Below are positions 52,179 to 61,224 of a stretch of DNA of 64,000 bases, piece after piece. A model generated the notes under the pieces. That model searched no databases. It had not been told where the DNA came from and was given only the letters and a program-made list of their open reading frames with translations. Source of the DNA: Streptomyces antimycoticus. Lineage in GTDB: Bacteria; Actinomycetota; Actinomycetes; Streptomycetales; Streptomycetaceae. The stretch spans positions 2,046,001 through 2,110,000 of the forward strand of contig NZ_BJHV01000001.1 in the NCBI RefSeq assembly GCF_005405925.1, given 5' to 3'. Each line of letters opens with the position of its first letter. The stretch's first letter is position 1. The position numbers and the translations under genes were made by a program.

Positions 52179-53642
52179 TCAGGGGGCGATCCCCACACCG
52201 TCGATCCTGCTCCACGCCCGCTCCTGCGCCGCGGTCATGGCGGGCCAGCCGAGCCCGCCCGGCCGGGGACGGACCCGCGAGGCGTAGGGCGAGGGGTGGA
52301 AGGCGGAGTCGTAGAAGCAACCGCTTCCGTAGATCTCGTCGAAGCCACCGCAGGAGGCCGCGATCGAGGACGGGGTCGGCTTACGGCCGGAGCGCACCCA
52401 CGTGTCCAGCGCCGAGATCGAGTTGGCGTACTCCGAGTCGCTCAGCGCGCTGTGCTCGGTCTCCTTGGTGAACGTCTGGACGAGGTTTCCGCCCCGGCCG
52501 GCACCCTGGAGAGTGGCGCGGTAGGCCGACTCGTGCTCCACGAAGGCCGTCGGGTCGTCGATCGCGTGCAGGGTGAGGACCGGAAGGGAAACCCGGCCGG
52601 TGAGGTCGCTGTCGTAGGAGAGGTCGCGGCGGGCGGTGGGATCGGCCGAGAACCGCTCGACACCCGCGTTGAGCGCCTCGTCGTCGTGTGAACCCGAGTA
52701 CCACACACCCCGGTTGCCGAACGGATTACGGCCGCCGAGCCGATTCCACACGATGTCCCGGAAGGTGAAGGTCGAGAACTGCAGATGCGATGCGAGTGAG
52801 CGCTCCGGGATGCGGGTGACGGCGAGGATGTCGTCGAGGTTGCGCTGCTGCGCCGCGGTCCGGTCCGCGGGGTCGGACGCGTAGCCGGTGCACTCCTGCA
52901 GACGGGCGCGGAGCCCGGTGTTCGTCAGGGTGGAGTCCGGGCGCAGCCCCTGCCACAGCGGGTATTGCGGCTCCGTCGGCCGGGGGTGGTTGTGGCAGTA
53001 GTACTGGTAGACCACCCGCAGGTCGACGCGGTAGTCGTAGCCGCGCGAGCCGCCGCCGAGGACACCGCTGGTCAGCAACGCCCCGTCGTAGGCCCCGGGC
53101 TGTGTGCCGTAGGTTTCCGCGACCTTCGCGGCGACGTTGCCGCCCCAGGACTGGCCGTGGATGTACGTCCGCTTCGGCTTGCCGAACCGTGCCAGGAACA
53201 GGCGGCGTACGTTCTCGGTGTCGGCGGCGGCCATCCGGGTTCCGTAGCCACCGCGGCGGTAGGAGGAGCCGGCCCAGGCATATCCCTGGTCGACCATCAC
53301 CGCCCAGCGCTCCAGGTCCTCGACACTGCGGGACGGGTCGGAGGAGTCGCCGAGATCGGGTCCGCCGTGTGCGTGCACGACGAGGGATCCGTTCCAGTGC
53401 GTGGGCACCGCGATCGTGTAGTACGCCCCGTTGGTGTCCTGACCGGTGTAGCAGTTCGCCTTCCCGGCCAGCTTGGCCGGGCAGGTGGCGGCCTCGGGCT
53501 GGGTGGTCCGGGCGTGGCCGGTGGGTGCGTTGCCGAGGGCGCCGAGGGACACGGCCGCGAGCACGGCCGCCAGTACCGCTGGACGGCGTCGGCGGTGGGA
53601 GGCCCACCAGGAGGCATGTGTGGGCGCGTCAGATGTGTTCAA
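52179..53642 (-). CDS. Secreted alpha/beta hydrolase, TTG start
   Basis: A 487-residue exported hydrolase. The signal peptide (RRRRPAVLAAVLAAVSLGAL, cleavage near GHA-RT) is followed by NCYTGQDTNGAYYTIAVP, the oxyanion segment VVHAHGGPDLG, nucleophile elbow GQSWGG (Ser near residue 164), the acid in LTLHAIDDPTAFV and His in TEHSALSD. Four cysteines late in the protein (CGGFDEIYGSGC, and CPAKLAGKANC early) suggest disulfides. The TTG start at 53642 follows AGGAG by 7 bases. Resembles prolyl-oligopeptidase/tannase-like esterases; substrate unknown. The LacI gene is 139 bp upstream in the same direction. Confidence 0.83.
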   Translation of the reverse strand: MNTSDAPTHASWWASHRRRRPAVLAAVLAAVSLGALGNAPTGHARTTQPEAATCPAKLAGKANCYTGQDTNGAYYTIAVPTHWNGSLVVHAHGGPDLGDSSDPSRSVEDLERWAVMVDQGYAWAGSSYRRGGYGTRMAAADTENVRRLFLARFGKPKRTYIHGQSWGGNVAAKVAETYGTQPGAYDGALLTSGVLGGGSRGYDYRVDLRVVYQYYCHNHPRPTEPQYPLWQGLRPDSTLTNTGLRARLQECTGYASDPADRTAAQQRNLDDILAVTRIPERSLASHLQFSTFTFRDIVWNRLGGRNPFGNRGVWYSGSHDDEALNAGVERFSADPTARRDLSYDSDLTGRVSLPVLTLHAIDDPTAFVEHESAYRATLQGAGRGGNLVQTFTKETEHSALSDSEYANSISALDTWVRSGRKPTPSSIAASCGGFDEIYGSGCFYDSAFHPSPYASRVRPRPGGLGWPAMTAAQERAWSRIDGVGIAP

Positions 53643-53780
53643 GGAGTGGCTCCTATCGTGCTCCGCGCGAAGCTGCGCTGCGCACGGGGATGCTAGGAAC
53701 CGCAGGGGCGAGCGCCATGCCGTCGATCATTGCGTTCATATTGTTCGCCGGGAGCGCCGATGACGGCGGCGGCGATGAGG

Positions 53781-54785
53781 TCAGGAGGACGCGCGGACCA
53801 CGAGGCGTGGCTCGATCACCGTCTCGCCCGTTCCGGCGCCGGTCATCTGGGCCGCGACCTGGCGTACCGCGGCCCGGCCGAGGAGTTCCTTGTCGACCGT
53901 CAGGGTGGTCAGCGGCGGGTCCACGAGCCGACTCAGCGTCAGCCCGTCGCAGCCGACGAACGCGCAGTCCTCCGGCACCCGCACCCCGCGGTCGCGGGCG
54001 CGGCGCATGGCACCGATGGCGATCAGGTCGTTGTACGCGAGCACGGCCGTCGCGCCGAAGGCGGTGTCCAGCACGTCGTCCATGGCCGCCGCCCCGCCGT
54101 CGAGGGAGTTGGCGGCCGGGAACACCCAGCTCTCGTCCGCGGGCAGCCCCAGTTCGGCGGCGGTGCCGAGGAACAGCGAGTGCCGGGTGCCGCGATCGCC
54201 CGCGTCCGGGCGCCCGCGGTCATCCAGCATCGCGATCCGGCGGTGGCCGCGCTCGACGAGGTGGCCGACCACCTGGCGCATCCCGCTGGCGAAGTCGATC
54301 CGGCCCCCGCTCACCGCGGGTGGCCGGTGTTCGTTGTCCAGCAGGACGAAGGGCATCCCGGAGCGCCGGATGAGCTCGATGGCGCCGGGGTCCAGCAGAA
54401 AGGCGATACACGCGTCCACGTGGTTCACCACGGTCTCCGCCACCGCGGTCTCGCGTTCCAGGGCGGATCCGGTGCTGTAGACGGCGACCTGCCAGCCGCG
54501 CTCGTCGGCCGCCGCCAGCACCCCGGAGACCACCTCGGGAAAGAAGGGGTTGAGCACGTCCGCGATGACCAGCCCCAGCGTGGTGAGCCCCGGGCCGACC
54601 ATGCCACGGGCGAACCGGCTGGGCCGGTATCCCATGGACTCGGCCACCAGGAGCACCCGCGCTCGCGTGGCGGGGTCGATCTCCGGTTTGTCGTTGACCG
54701 CGCGGGACACGGTCTGCCGGGACACCCCGGCCGAGCGCGCCACGTCGTCGATGGTGATACGGCGCGACCTGCCGTTCGCGGGCAT
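53781..54785 (-). CDS. LacI-family transcriptional regulator
   Basis: A 334-residue LacI/GalR repressor with N-terminal helix-turn-helix ITIDDVARSAGVSRQTVSRA (about residues 10-29), hinge, and periplasmic-binding-like sensor domain (LGLVIADVLNPFFPEVVSGV and a C-terminal TTLTVDKELLGRAAV). ATG at 54785. It diverges from the fucosidase-GH28 operon over a 220-bp gap that contains a perfect 16-bp palindrome, the expected operator. It should respond to a sugar released by these enzymes. Confidence 0.92.
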   Translation of the reverse strand: MPANGRSRRITIDDVARSAGVSRQTVSRAVNDKPEIDPATRARVLLVAESMGYRPSRFARGMVGPGLTTLGLVIADVLNPFFPEVVSGVLAAADERGWQVAVYSTGSALERETAVAETVVNHVDACIAFLLDPGAIELIRRSGMPFVLLDNEHRPPAVSGGRIDFASGMRQVVGHLVERGHRRIAMLDDRGRPDAGDRGTRHSLFLGTAAELGLPADESWVFPAANSLDGGAAAMDDVLDTAFGATAVLAYNDLIAIGAMRRARDRGVRVPEDCAFVGCDGLTLSRLVDPPLTTLTVDKELLGRAAVRQVAAQMTGAGTGETVIEPRLVVRASS

Positions 54786-54967
54786 GGTCCCCACCCCTCT
54801 CCGCACCCGCGGACGTGGCATTCGGGCGCGCTCATGGATGCGGTCCCCCGATCCACTCCCGCCTTGATAATCACCGCGGCGGCGACGGGCGTCAACGGAT
54901 CGCCACCGCATAACACCCCACCGTCGCACACATATTGACACGGCGGCCGGGTGGGCCGGACAGTGCT

Positions 54968-54991
54968 CCGTGAGCGCTCACGGGAACGTTC
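54968..54991. promoter_or_regulatory. LacI-type operator palindrome
   Basis: CCGTGAGCGCTCACGG (54968-54983) is a perfect 16-bp palindrome with the central CG step of LacI operators, immediately followed by a second small palindrome GAACGTTC (54984-54991). Both lie 15-38 bp upstream of the fucosidase ATG, where a bound repressor blocks transcription. Confidence 0.85.
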
Positions 54992-55005
54992 ACGGAGGAC
55001 AGGAT

Positions 55006-57990
55006 ATGCCCACGCCGAGGATCCCGCTCCGCCCCTTCCACATCTCTGCTGCCCGCGCCACACATGGCATCCGCGCCACCCGCTCCCGGTGGCGCGCCGT
55101 GTGCGCGGCGGTCGTACTCGCCCTGGCCATCGGCCTCCTCGCCGCCCCCGCCAAGGCCGAGGTCCACCACCCCCGGCAGGAGTGGCTGCGCCAGTCCACC
55201 GCCGGTCTCTTCCTGCACTGGGGCATGTTCACCCACCCCCAGCACCGCGACTGCGCCCAGTGGGAGCGCGATGTCACCGAGGGCGGCTGGAGCGCCGACT
55301 ACTGGGTGGACGAGGCGCGAAAGCTCGGCGCCTCGTACATCGTGCTGGCCACCTTCCACAGCAGGCTGGGCTACGCCCGCCCGTGGCCGTCGAAGGTTCC
55401 CGGCAGCTGCGCCACCGAGCGCGATCTGCTCGGCGAGCTGGTGGCCGCCGGCAAGGCCAAGGGCGTGCACATCGTCCTCTACATGACCGACGACCCGCAG
55501 TGGCACAACGCGGACGGCGTCGAGACCCTGGATTCGGCCGCCTACTCCGCGTACAAGGGCGAGCAGGTCGACCTGACCACGCGCCAAGGCTTCGGCAGGT
55601 ACAGCTACGACCTGTTCCTCGAGGCCATGGAGAAGTACCCGGATCTGTCGGGGTTCTGGATCGACAACGACAACGAGTACTGGGAGGAGCACGGCCTCTA
55701 CGAGAAGATCCGCGAGCGCCGCCCGGACTGGCTGCTGAGCAACAACAACGAAGACACGCCGATCATGGACACGGTCAGCAATGAGCAGAAGACCGGCATG
55801 ACCCCGGCGTACGACTACCCCGCCGCCGTGAGCGTTCCCATGCCCCGGCTGACCGAGGCCGACTACAAGCTGCCGACCACCGGCGACTGGTGGTACGACG
55901 GCGGTGACCACGAGGTCGACGCCCGGCTCAGCACCGGCCGTTACATCACCAACGCGGGCTCCTCCATCAAGTCGCTCATGGCCGAGACGCCCATGGTGAA
56001 CGGCAAACTCCCGCCCCAGCAGGAGGAGTTCAACGACTTCATGGGCAAGTGGGTCGAGCCCATCAAGGAGTCGGTGTACGGCGTCGAGGGCGGCGGCTAT
56101 ATGTACGGCGGTATGCGGCCCGGCTTCTGGAACGACGGCGCCCACGGCGTGGTCACCGTGGGCCGGGGCGAGAACGGCGACCGCACCCAGTACGTGCACG
56201 TGGTCACCCGGCCCAGTACGGACATGGTGCGGCTGGGCGACAACGGCTACACCGTGCGCCGGGTCACCAATCTCCGCACCGGCGAGAAGATGCGCTTCAG
56301 CCAGTCGGGCGGCCGGCTGTCCATCCTCGGCATCCATGACTGGGATCCGTACGACACCGTCTTCAAGGTCGAGACCGACGGCCGCCGGCCCCTCTACCCG
56401 CAGTCCGGTGTCGGCGCCACCGCCACCTCCGCGCGGACCGGCCACCCGGCGGCCGACCTCGCCGACGGCGACTACGAGACCTACTGGGACAGCGACGGCA
56501 AGCTGCCCGTCTCCGTCACCCTCGACCTCGGCGCCCGCAAGCACACCACGGCGCTGGCGGTGAACCAGCGCGAGTGGTCACCGACCCACGCCCGGTCGTC
56601 CTTCGGGCGCCCCGAGGATTCCGCGCGCATCAAGGACTACCGCGTCTACGCCAGCGGCGACGGCAAGCGCTGGACGCGGGTGCGCTCCGGCACCCTGCCC
56701 AGCGCCCGCGGGGTGCAGACCATCGACATCGGCGGCCGCGACGCCCGCTATCTGAAGCTGGAGGTGCGCAGCCTGTGGGGCGGCCCGCAGGCACCGGAGT
56801 TCTACAACCAGTTGCGCATCGACGAGATCCAGGTGGCCTACGGCCGCTCGAAGACCACCCGCACCCAGCTGCCGCTGGAGGCCGAGGCACGGCAGAACAC
56901 GTCGTCGGGCACGGTCCACTCGGTGGCATGCGGCGCCTGCTCGGGCGGCCGGCGTGTGGACGGTCTCGGCGGCGGCGCGCGCAACTCCGTGACGTACCGC
57001 GAGGTCCGCGCCGCCGAAAGCGGTGACTACCGGCTTCAGTTGGACCACACCGCGGCGGCCGCCTCCTCGCTGTCCGTGAGCGTCAACGACGCGGCGCCGG
57101 TCGAGGTCCCGGTCGTCGCGGGCAGCCCCGAGGTGCCGGAGAGCACGGCGGTGTCCGTACCGCTCAAGGCGGGCGCCAACACGGTGAAGGTCTTCAGCAC
57201 CGCGCGCCGCGGCCCCGGGCTGGACCGGATCGCGGTGGCCCCGCTGCCCCCGGCCTCGTACACACCCAAGACCACGCTCACCGTCCGGCCGCACGGTCTG
57301 CAGTGGGTCGGCCCCGGCCGGCGGTCCCTCACGGTCACGGCCACGCTCCGGCTCGACGCCGACGAGCAGCTCGACAACATCAGCCTCGCCCCCCGGCTGC
57401 CGGCCGGCTGGACCGCGGACGGCGGCCCGGTCACGGCCCGGTCGCTGCGGCTCGGCCAGACGGTGCGGGCCACCTGGACGCTGACCTCCCCGCCCGGCCA
57501 GGACGCCGGTTCGGCCGACATCCCCGTCACGGCGGACTTCGGGCTGCTCGGCCGGCAGAAGTCGGTCTCCGACCAGGTCAAGGTGCGGCCACTGCCCGCC
57601 GACCGGATCTGGGCGCGCGAGGCGGAGGACTCGGCCAACCAGTTCGGCAGCACGGGCCTCACCGGCTGCGGACCCTGCTCCGGGGCCGAGAAGGTGCGCA
57701 ACATCGGCGGCAGCGAGCAGGCGGCCATGGTCTTCCCCGATGTCGTCGTCGCCGACGGCGGGCAGCACACGCTCCACCTCGACTACACGGTCAACGGCAC
57801 CCGCTCGTTCCAGGTGAGCGTCAACGGCGGCCCGGCGACGAAGGTGACCGTCACCGACACCGGGAACACCACCCCGCGCACGACCTCCATCCCCGTCACC
57901 CTCAAGCCCGGCGCCAACACCATCAAGATCTCCAACGACACCGAGTCCGCCCCCGACCTCGACCGGCTCTCCCTCGGCCGGACCACCTGA
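55006..57990 (+). CDS. Secreted alpha-L-fucosidase-like (GH29) multidomain protein
   Basis: A 994-residue exported enzyme. The Sec signal is AVVLALAIGLLAAPAKA (about residues 32-49). The GH29-like barrel begins EWLRQSTAGLFLHWGMFTHP; the probable catalytic Asp is in LSGFWIDNDNEYWEEHG (near residue 225). A F5/8-type lectin domain follows (HPAADLADGDYETYWDSDGK onward), then two CBM35-like modules (first near 625 with VACGACSGGRRV, second near 870 with LTGCGPCSGAEKV) separated by an Ig-like segment. GGAGG precedes the ATG. It should remove fucose from plant or other glycans outside the cell. First gene of a two-gene operon under the LacI operator. Confidence 0.83.
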   Translation: MPTPRIPLRPFHISAARATHGIRATRSRWRAVCAAVVLALAIGLLAAPAKAEVHHPRQEWLRQSTAGLFLHWGMFTHPQHRDCAQWERDVTEGGWSADYWVDEARKLGASYIVLATFHSRLGYARPWPSKVPGSCATERDLLGELVAAGKAKGVHIVLYMTDDPQWHNADGVETLDSAAYSAYKGEQVDLTTRQGFGRYSYDLFLEAMEKYPDLSGFWIDNDNEYWEEHGLYEKIRERRPDWLLSNNNEDTPIMDTVSNEQKTGMTPAYDYPAAVSVPMPRLTEADYKLPTTGDWWYDGGDHEVDARLSTGRYITNAGSSIKSLMAETPMVNGKLPPQQEEFNDFMGKWVEPIKESVYGVEGGGYMYGGMRPGFWNDGAHGVVTVGRGENGDRTQYVHVVTRPSTDMVRLGDNGYTVRRVTNLRTGEKMRFSQSGGRLSILGIHDWDPYDTVFKVETDGRRPLYPQSGVGATATSARTGHPAADLADGDYETYWDSDGKLPVSVTLDLGARKHTTALAVNQREWSPTHARSSFGRPEDSARIKDYRVYASGDGKRWTRVRSGTLPSARGVQTIDIGGRDARYLKLEVRSLWGGPQAPEFYNQLRIDEIQVAYGRSKTTRTQLPLEAEARQNTSSGTVHSVACGACSGGRRVDGLGGGARNSVTYREVRAAESGDYRLQLDHTAAAASSLSVSVNDAAPVEVPVVAGSPEVPESTAVSVPLKAGANTVKVFSTARRGPGLDRIAVAPLPPASYTPKTTLTVRPHGLQWVGPGRRSLTVTATLRLDADEQLDNISLAPRLPAGWTADGGPVTARSLRLGQTVRATWTLTSPPGQDAGSADIPVTADFGLLGRQKSVSDQVKVRPLPADRIWAREAEDSANQFGSTGLTGCGPCSGAEKVRNIGGSEQAAMVFPDVVVADGGQHTLHLDYTVNGTRSFQVSVNGGPATKVTVTDTGNTTPRTTSIPVTLKPGANTIKISNDTESAPDLDRLSLGRTT

Positions 57991-58001
57991 GGAGTCAGGC
58001 G

Positions 58002-59498
58002 ATGCATCCGAGACCTTCCCGCCGCTCGGCGCTGCGCACCGGCGGTCTGCTGGCGGCAGGCGCGCTGCTCCCCCGGCTGCCCGCGGGGCAGGCGTACGCG
58101 GCCACGCCGCACACCGGCGGGACCACGCCGCACACCGGCGCGGCCACGTCGCACACCGGCGCGGCCACCGACTACACCGGGGCGTGGCGCGCGGTGCCGG
58201 GGATCCTGGACCGGATCAGGCCGCCCGCCTTCCCCCGCCGGAGCTTCAGGATCACCGACTACGGCGCGGTCGGCGACGGGCGGACGATGAACACCGTGGC
58301 GTTCCGGGCCGCCATCGCCGCCTGCCACCGGGCGGGCGGCGGCCAGGTCGTCGTCCCCGAGGGCCGCTTCCTCACCGGCGCGATCCATCTGCGCAGCCGG
58401 GTGGATCTGCATGTCACCGCGGGCGCCACCATCGCCTTCAGCCCCGATCCGCGCGACTTCCTGCCGGTGGTGCTCACCCGCTGGGAGGGCACCGAGTGCT
58501 ACAACTACTCGCCCTTCATCTACGCGTACGGCGCACGGGACGTCGCGGTCACCGGGCCCGGCACCCTCGACGGGCAGGCGCGGCTGGGCCCGTGGGAGAG
58601 CTGGTACCGCGACAGCGGACCGCAGGGGGCCGATCAGAAACTGCTGCGCGAGATGGGCTCCACGGGAGCGCCGGTGGCAAGGCGCGTCTTCGGTGACGGC
58701 CACTATCTGCGGCCGAAGATGGTGCAGTTCTATCGCTGCCGCAATGTCCTGGTCAGCGACCTGACCATCGTCGACCCGCCGATGTGGACCGTGCATCCGG
58801 TGCTCTCCAGCAATGTCACCGTGCGCGGTGTCACCGTGGACAGCACGCTCTACAACACCGATGGCTGCGACCCGGAGTGCTGCTCCGACGTGCTCATCAC
58901 CGGCTGCCGCTTCAACACCAACGACGACTGCGTGGCCGTCAAGTCCGGCCGGGACGAGGACGGCCACCGCGTCGGCGTACCGAGCAGGAACATCGTCGTG
59001 CGCGACTGCCGGTTCTCCGGCCGCTGGGGCGGGATGACCGTCGGCAGCGAGATGTCCGGCGGGGTGCGCGACATCTTCGCCGAGAACTGCGAGATCAACC
59101 CACCGGACTTCCCCGGCCGCTACCCCGTCAAGCACGCGCTGTACGTCAAGGCGAACAAGAAACGCGGCGGCTACATCGACGGTGTGCACATCCGGAACTT
59201 CACCGGACAGGGCGTGGAGCGCGACATCGCGTTCGTGACCATGGCCTACAACGGCGGCGAGGGCGGGACGCTGCCGGTGTCCGTGCGGAACATCCATATG
59301 GACCGCATGGCCATCGACGGCGCCCAGACGGTGCTGCGGCTGGTCGGCCTGGACACCGACCACCTGCGCGGCGTACACCTCTCCCGCTCCACCTTCACCG
59401 GCATCCTCAACCCCGACAGCATCGCCTACACCGACGACCTCACGTTCCGGCGGGTCATCGTCAATGGCCAGGAGGTGCCATCCCTGCCACACCCCTGA
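58002..59498 (+). CDS. Secreted GH28 polygalacturonase-like enzyme
   Basis: A 498-residue right-handed beta-helix hydrolase. The N-terminus has a twin-Arg signal (SRRSALRTGGLLAAGALLPR), then four 7-residue TPHTG repeats and the GH28 core: ITDYGAVGDGRTMNTVAFRA, TDGCDPECCSDV with paired catalytic Asp, NTNDDCVAVKSG (DD), and the GSEMSGG segment. It begins 12 bp after the fucosidase stop, so both are co-transcribed. It acts on homogalacturonan or rhamnogalacturonan; with the fucosidase it points to pectic side-chain polymers. Confidence 0.88.
   Translation: MHPRPSRRSALRTGGLLAAGALLPRLPAGQAYAATPHTGGTTPHTGAATSHTGAATDYTGAWRAVPGILDRIRPPAFPRRSFRITDYGAVGDGRTMNTVAFRAAIAACHRAGGGQVVVPEGRFLTGAIHLRSRVDLHVTAGATIAFSPDPRDFLPVVLTRWEGTECYNYSPFIYAYGARDVAVTGPGTLDGQARLGPWESWYRDSGPQGADQKLLREMGSTGAPVARRVFGDGHYLRPKMVQFYRCRNVLVSDLTIVDPPMWTVHPVLSSNVTVRGVTVDSTLYNTDGCDPECCSDVLITGCRFNTNDDCVAVKSGRDEDGHRVGVPSRNIVVRDCRFSGRWGGMTVGSEMSGGVRDIFAENCEINPPDFPGRYPVKHALYVKANKKRGGYIDGVHIRNFTGQGVERDIAFVTMAYNGGEGGTLPVSVRNIHMDRMAIDGAQTVLRLVGLDTDHLRGVHLSRSTFTGILNPDSIAYTDDLTFRRVIVNGQEVPSLPHP
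58104..58187. repeat. 21-bp coding repeat after GH28 signal peptide
   Basis: Four 21-bp units (58104-58187) code for TPHTGGT, TPHTGAA, TSHTGAA and TDYTGAW, a short linker between the Tat signal and the catalytic domain. Confidence 0.9.
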
Positions 59499-59528
59499 TC
59501 GGTGCGCGGCCGGGAGCCGTCGGCGCGG

Positions 59529-60149
59529 CTACTCGAACCGTGCTGTGTCACCCGCCCCCCGGCGTACGATCTCGGCCTCGCCGCTGGAGAAGTCGATGAC
59601 CGTGGTCGGCTCGGTGCCGCAGTCCCCCGAGTCGACCACGGCGTCCAGCACATGGTCGAGCCGTTCCTTGATCTCCCAGCCCTGCGTCATCGGCTCGTCC
59701 TCGTCGGGGAGCAGCAGGGTGCTGGAGAGCAGTGGCTCACCGAGCTCGGCGAGCAGGGCCTGGGTGACGACATGGTCGGGGATCCGGACTCCGACCGTCT
59801 TCTTCTTCGGATGCGGAAGCTGACGCGGTACCTCCTTCGTCGCCGGGAGGATGAAGGTGTAACTGCCGGGCGTCGCTGCCTTGATCGCGCGGAACACGTC
59901 CTTGTCGATATGCACGAACTGGCCCAGCTGCGCGAAGTTCTGGCACATCAGGGTGAAGTGGTGACGGTCGTCGAGGTTGCGAATCGACCGGATTTGATTG
60001 ATTCCGTCACGATTGCCCATCTGGCATCCCAGCGCGAAGCAGGAGTCCGTCGGATAGGCGATCAGCCCGCCGGAGCGGATCCTGTCGGCCACATTGCTGA
60101 TGGTGCGCTGCTGAGGGTTATCGGGATGCACATCGAAATACTTCGCCAT
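59529..60149 (-). CDS. YrdC/Sua5-family protein
   Basis: A 206-residue protein with the YrdC fold: [20 protein letters not shown] (about residues 30-49), [35 protein letters not shown] and the [12 protein letters not shown] segment, which bind ATP and threonine/bicarbonate in threonylcarbamoyl-AMP synthesis. It is shorter than Sua5, lacking the C-terminal domain, as in YciO/YrdC. Third-position G+C is lower than in neighbours around 59960-60010, a mild sign of different origin. Whether it makes the tRNA t6A precursor or has a side role (YciO-like) cannot be told. Confidence 0.85.
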   Translation of the reverse strand: MAKYFDVHPDNPQQRTISNVADRIRSGGLIAYPTDSCFALGCQMGNRDGINQIRSIRNLDDRHHFTLMCQNFAQLGQFVHIDKDVFRAIKAATPGSYTFILPATKEVPRQLPHPKKKTVGVRIPDHVVTQALLAELGEPLLSSTLLLPDEDEPMTQGWEIKERLDHVLDAVVDSGDCGTEPTTVIDFSSGEAEIVRRGAGDTARFE

Positions 60150-60164
60150 CCACCGAGCCTACGT

Positions 60165-61200
60165 GCACCGAACGGTACGTCTCGACCTCGGTCGCCTGAT
60201 CGGCCGCGCCGCGATGGCCGGGCGGCGCGGCGCATCGGCTTCGGCCGCCGCGGGCATGGTGCCGGTGGCGCAGGGCGGAGACGGCGGTGGCTCGATCCGG
60301 ATACCGGCCGCGTTCTGCCACCTGGTCGGCCTGAAGCCCAGTGTGGGGCGCGTCAGCGCGGGTCCGGGCAAGTCCAGCAGGTGGGGACACAGCGTCCCGG
60401 CCGTTGTCACCCGGACCGTGCGCGACACGGCGGCGGGTGCTCGACGCGGTAAGCGGTGGCGCGCCCGGAGACCTGGGTGGCCCCGCGCCACTTCCGCCGG
60501 GCGGCCTGGCCGCGATGGTCGGCCGTGATCCGGGGCGGCTGCGGGTCGGTGTCCTCGCCCATGCGCCGGACCACGCGCCGCAGGTGGCGGATGAGGTGCG
60601 GGAGGCCGTTCTCGACACGGCCCGGATACTCGAACGGCTCGGCCACGAGGTCGAGGAGGCGTATCCGGCACGCATGCTCGAACCCCGGTGCCTCGAGGCG
60701 TTCTTCGACGCGCTGAGTGTCACCGCGGCACAGAGCGTCGAGGCGCTGACCAGGGAACTCGGCGAGGAGCCGGGCCCCGACGACCTCGACCCCGTCACCT
60801 GGCTCTGGGTGCGGCGCGGGCGGGAGATCACCGGGCTGGAGCTCGCCGACGCGCTGGTCTGGCAGAACGGGCTCCGGGCCGCCATGGCCCACTGGTGGCA
60901 GGGCTTCGACCTGCTGCTGAGCCCCGTGTTCGCCACACCGCCGGGGCCGGTGGGGTGGCCGTGGCGGGAGCCGGACGGCCTCCAGAAGTCGGTGGACGTG
61001 CTCACCTTCACCGCGCCGTTCAACACCACCGGCCGACCCGCGATCGCGGTACCGGCGGCGCTGACCGAGTCCGGCGAGCCATCGGCATCCAGCCGGCGGC
61101 GGCCTACGGACGGGAGGACCTGCTGGTGTCCGTGGCCGCGCTGCTGGAGGCGGAGCGCCCCTGGGCGTCACATCGGCCCCAGGTTTCCCGGCCGAGAGGA
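60165..61200 (+). pseudogene. Amidase (amidase-signature family) pseudogene
   Basis: The Ser motif ([20 protein letters not shown] near 60275) and the C-terminal two thirds are good, but three defects are present: the first ~150 residues, with the catalytic Lys, are missing; one extra G near 60435 shifts frame (restored as [10 protein letters not shown]); and one base is lost at 61091, where ESGEP should pass to IGIQPAAAYGRED. The body between (GRLRVGVLAHAPDHAPQVAD, FNTTGRPAIAVPAAL) is intact. It cannot give a working amidase. The deletion starts next to the YrdC-like gene. Confidence 0.82.
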
Positions 61201-61224
61201 TGTAGCGCTCCTCGGTGGGGTGGT

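Noticed and set aside
54892..56544. Long minus-strand frame opposite the fucosidase
   Set aside because: His/Val/Gly-rich mirror frame; the plus strand has a signal peptide, operator and domain motifs.
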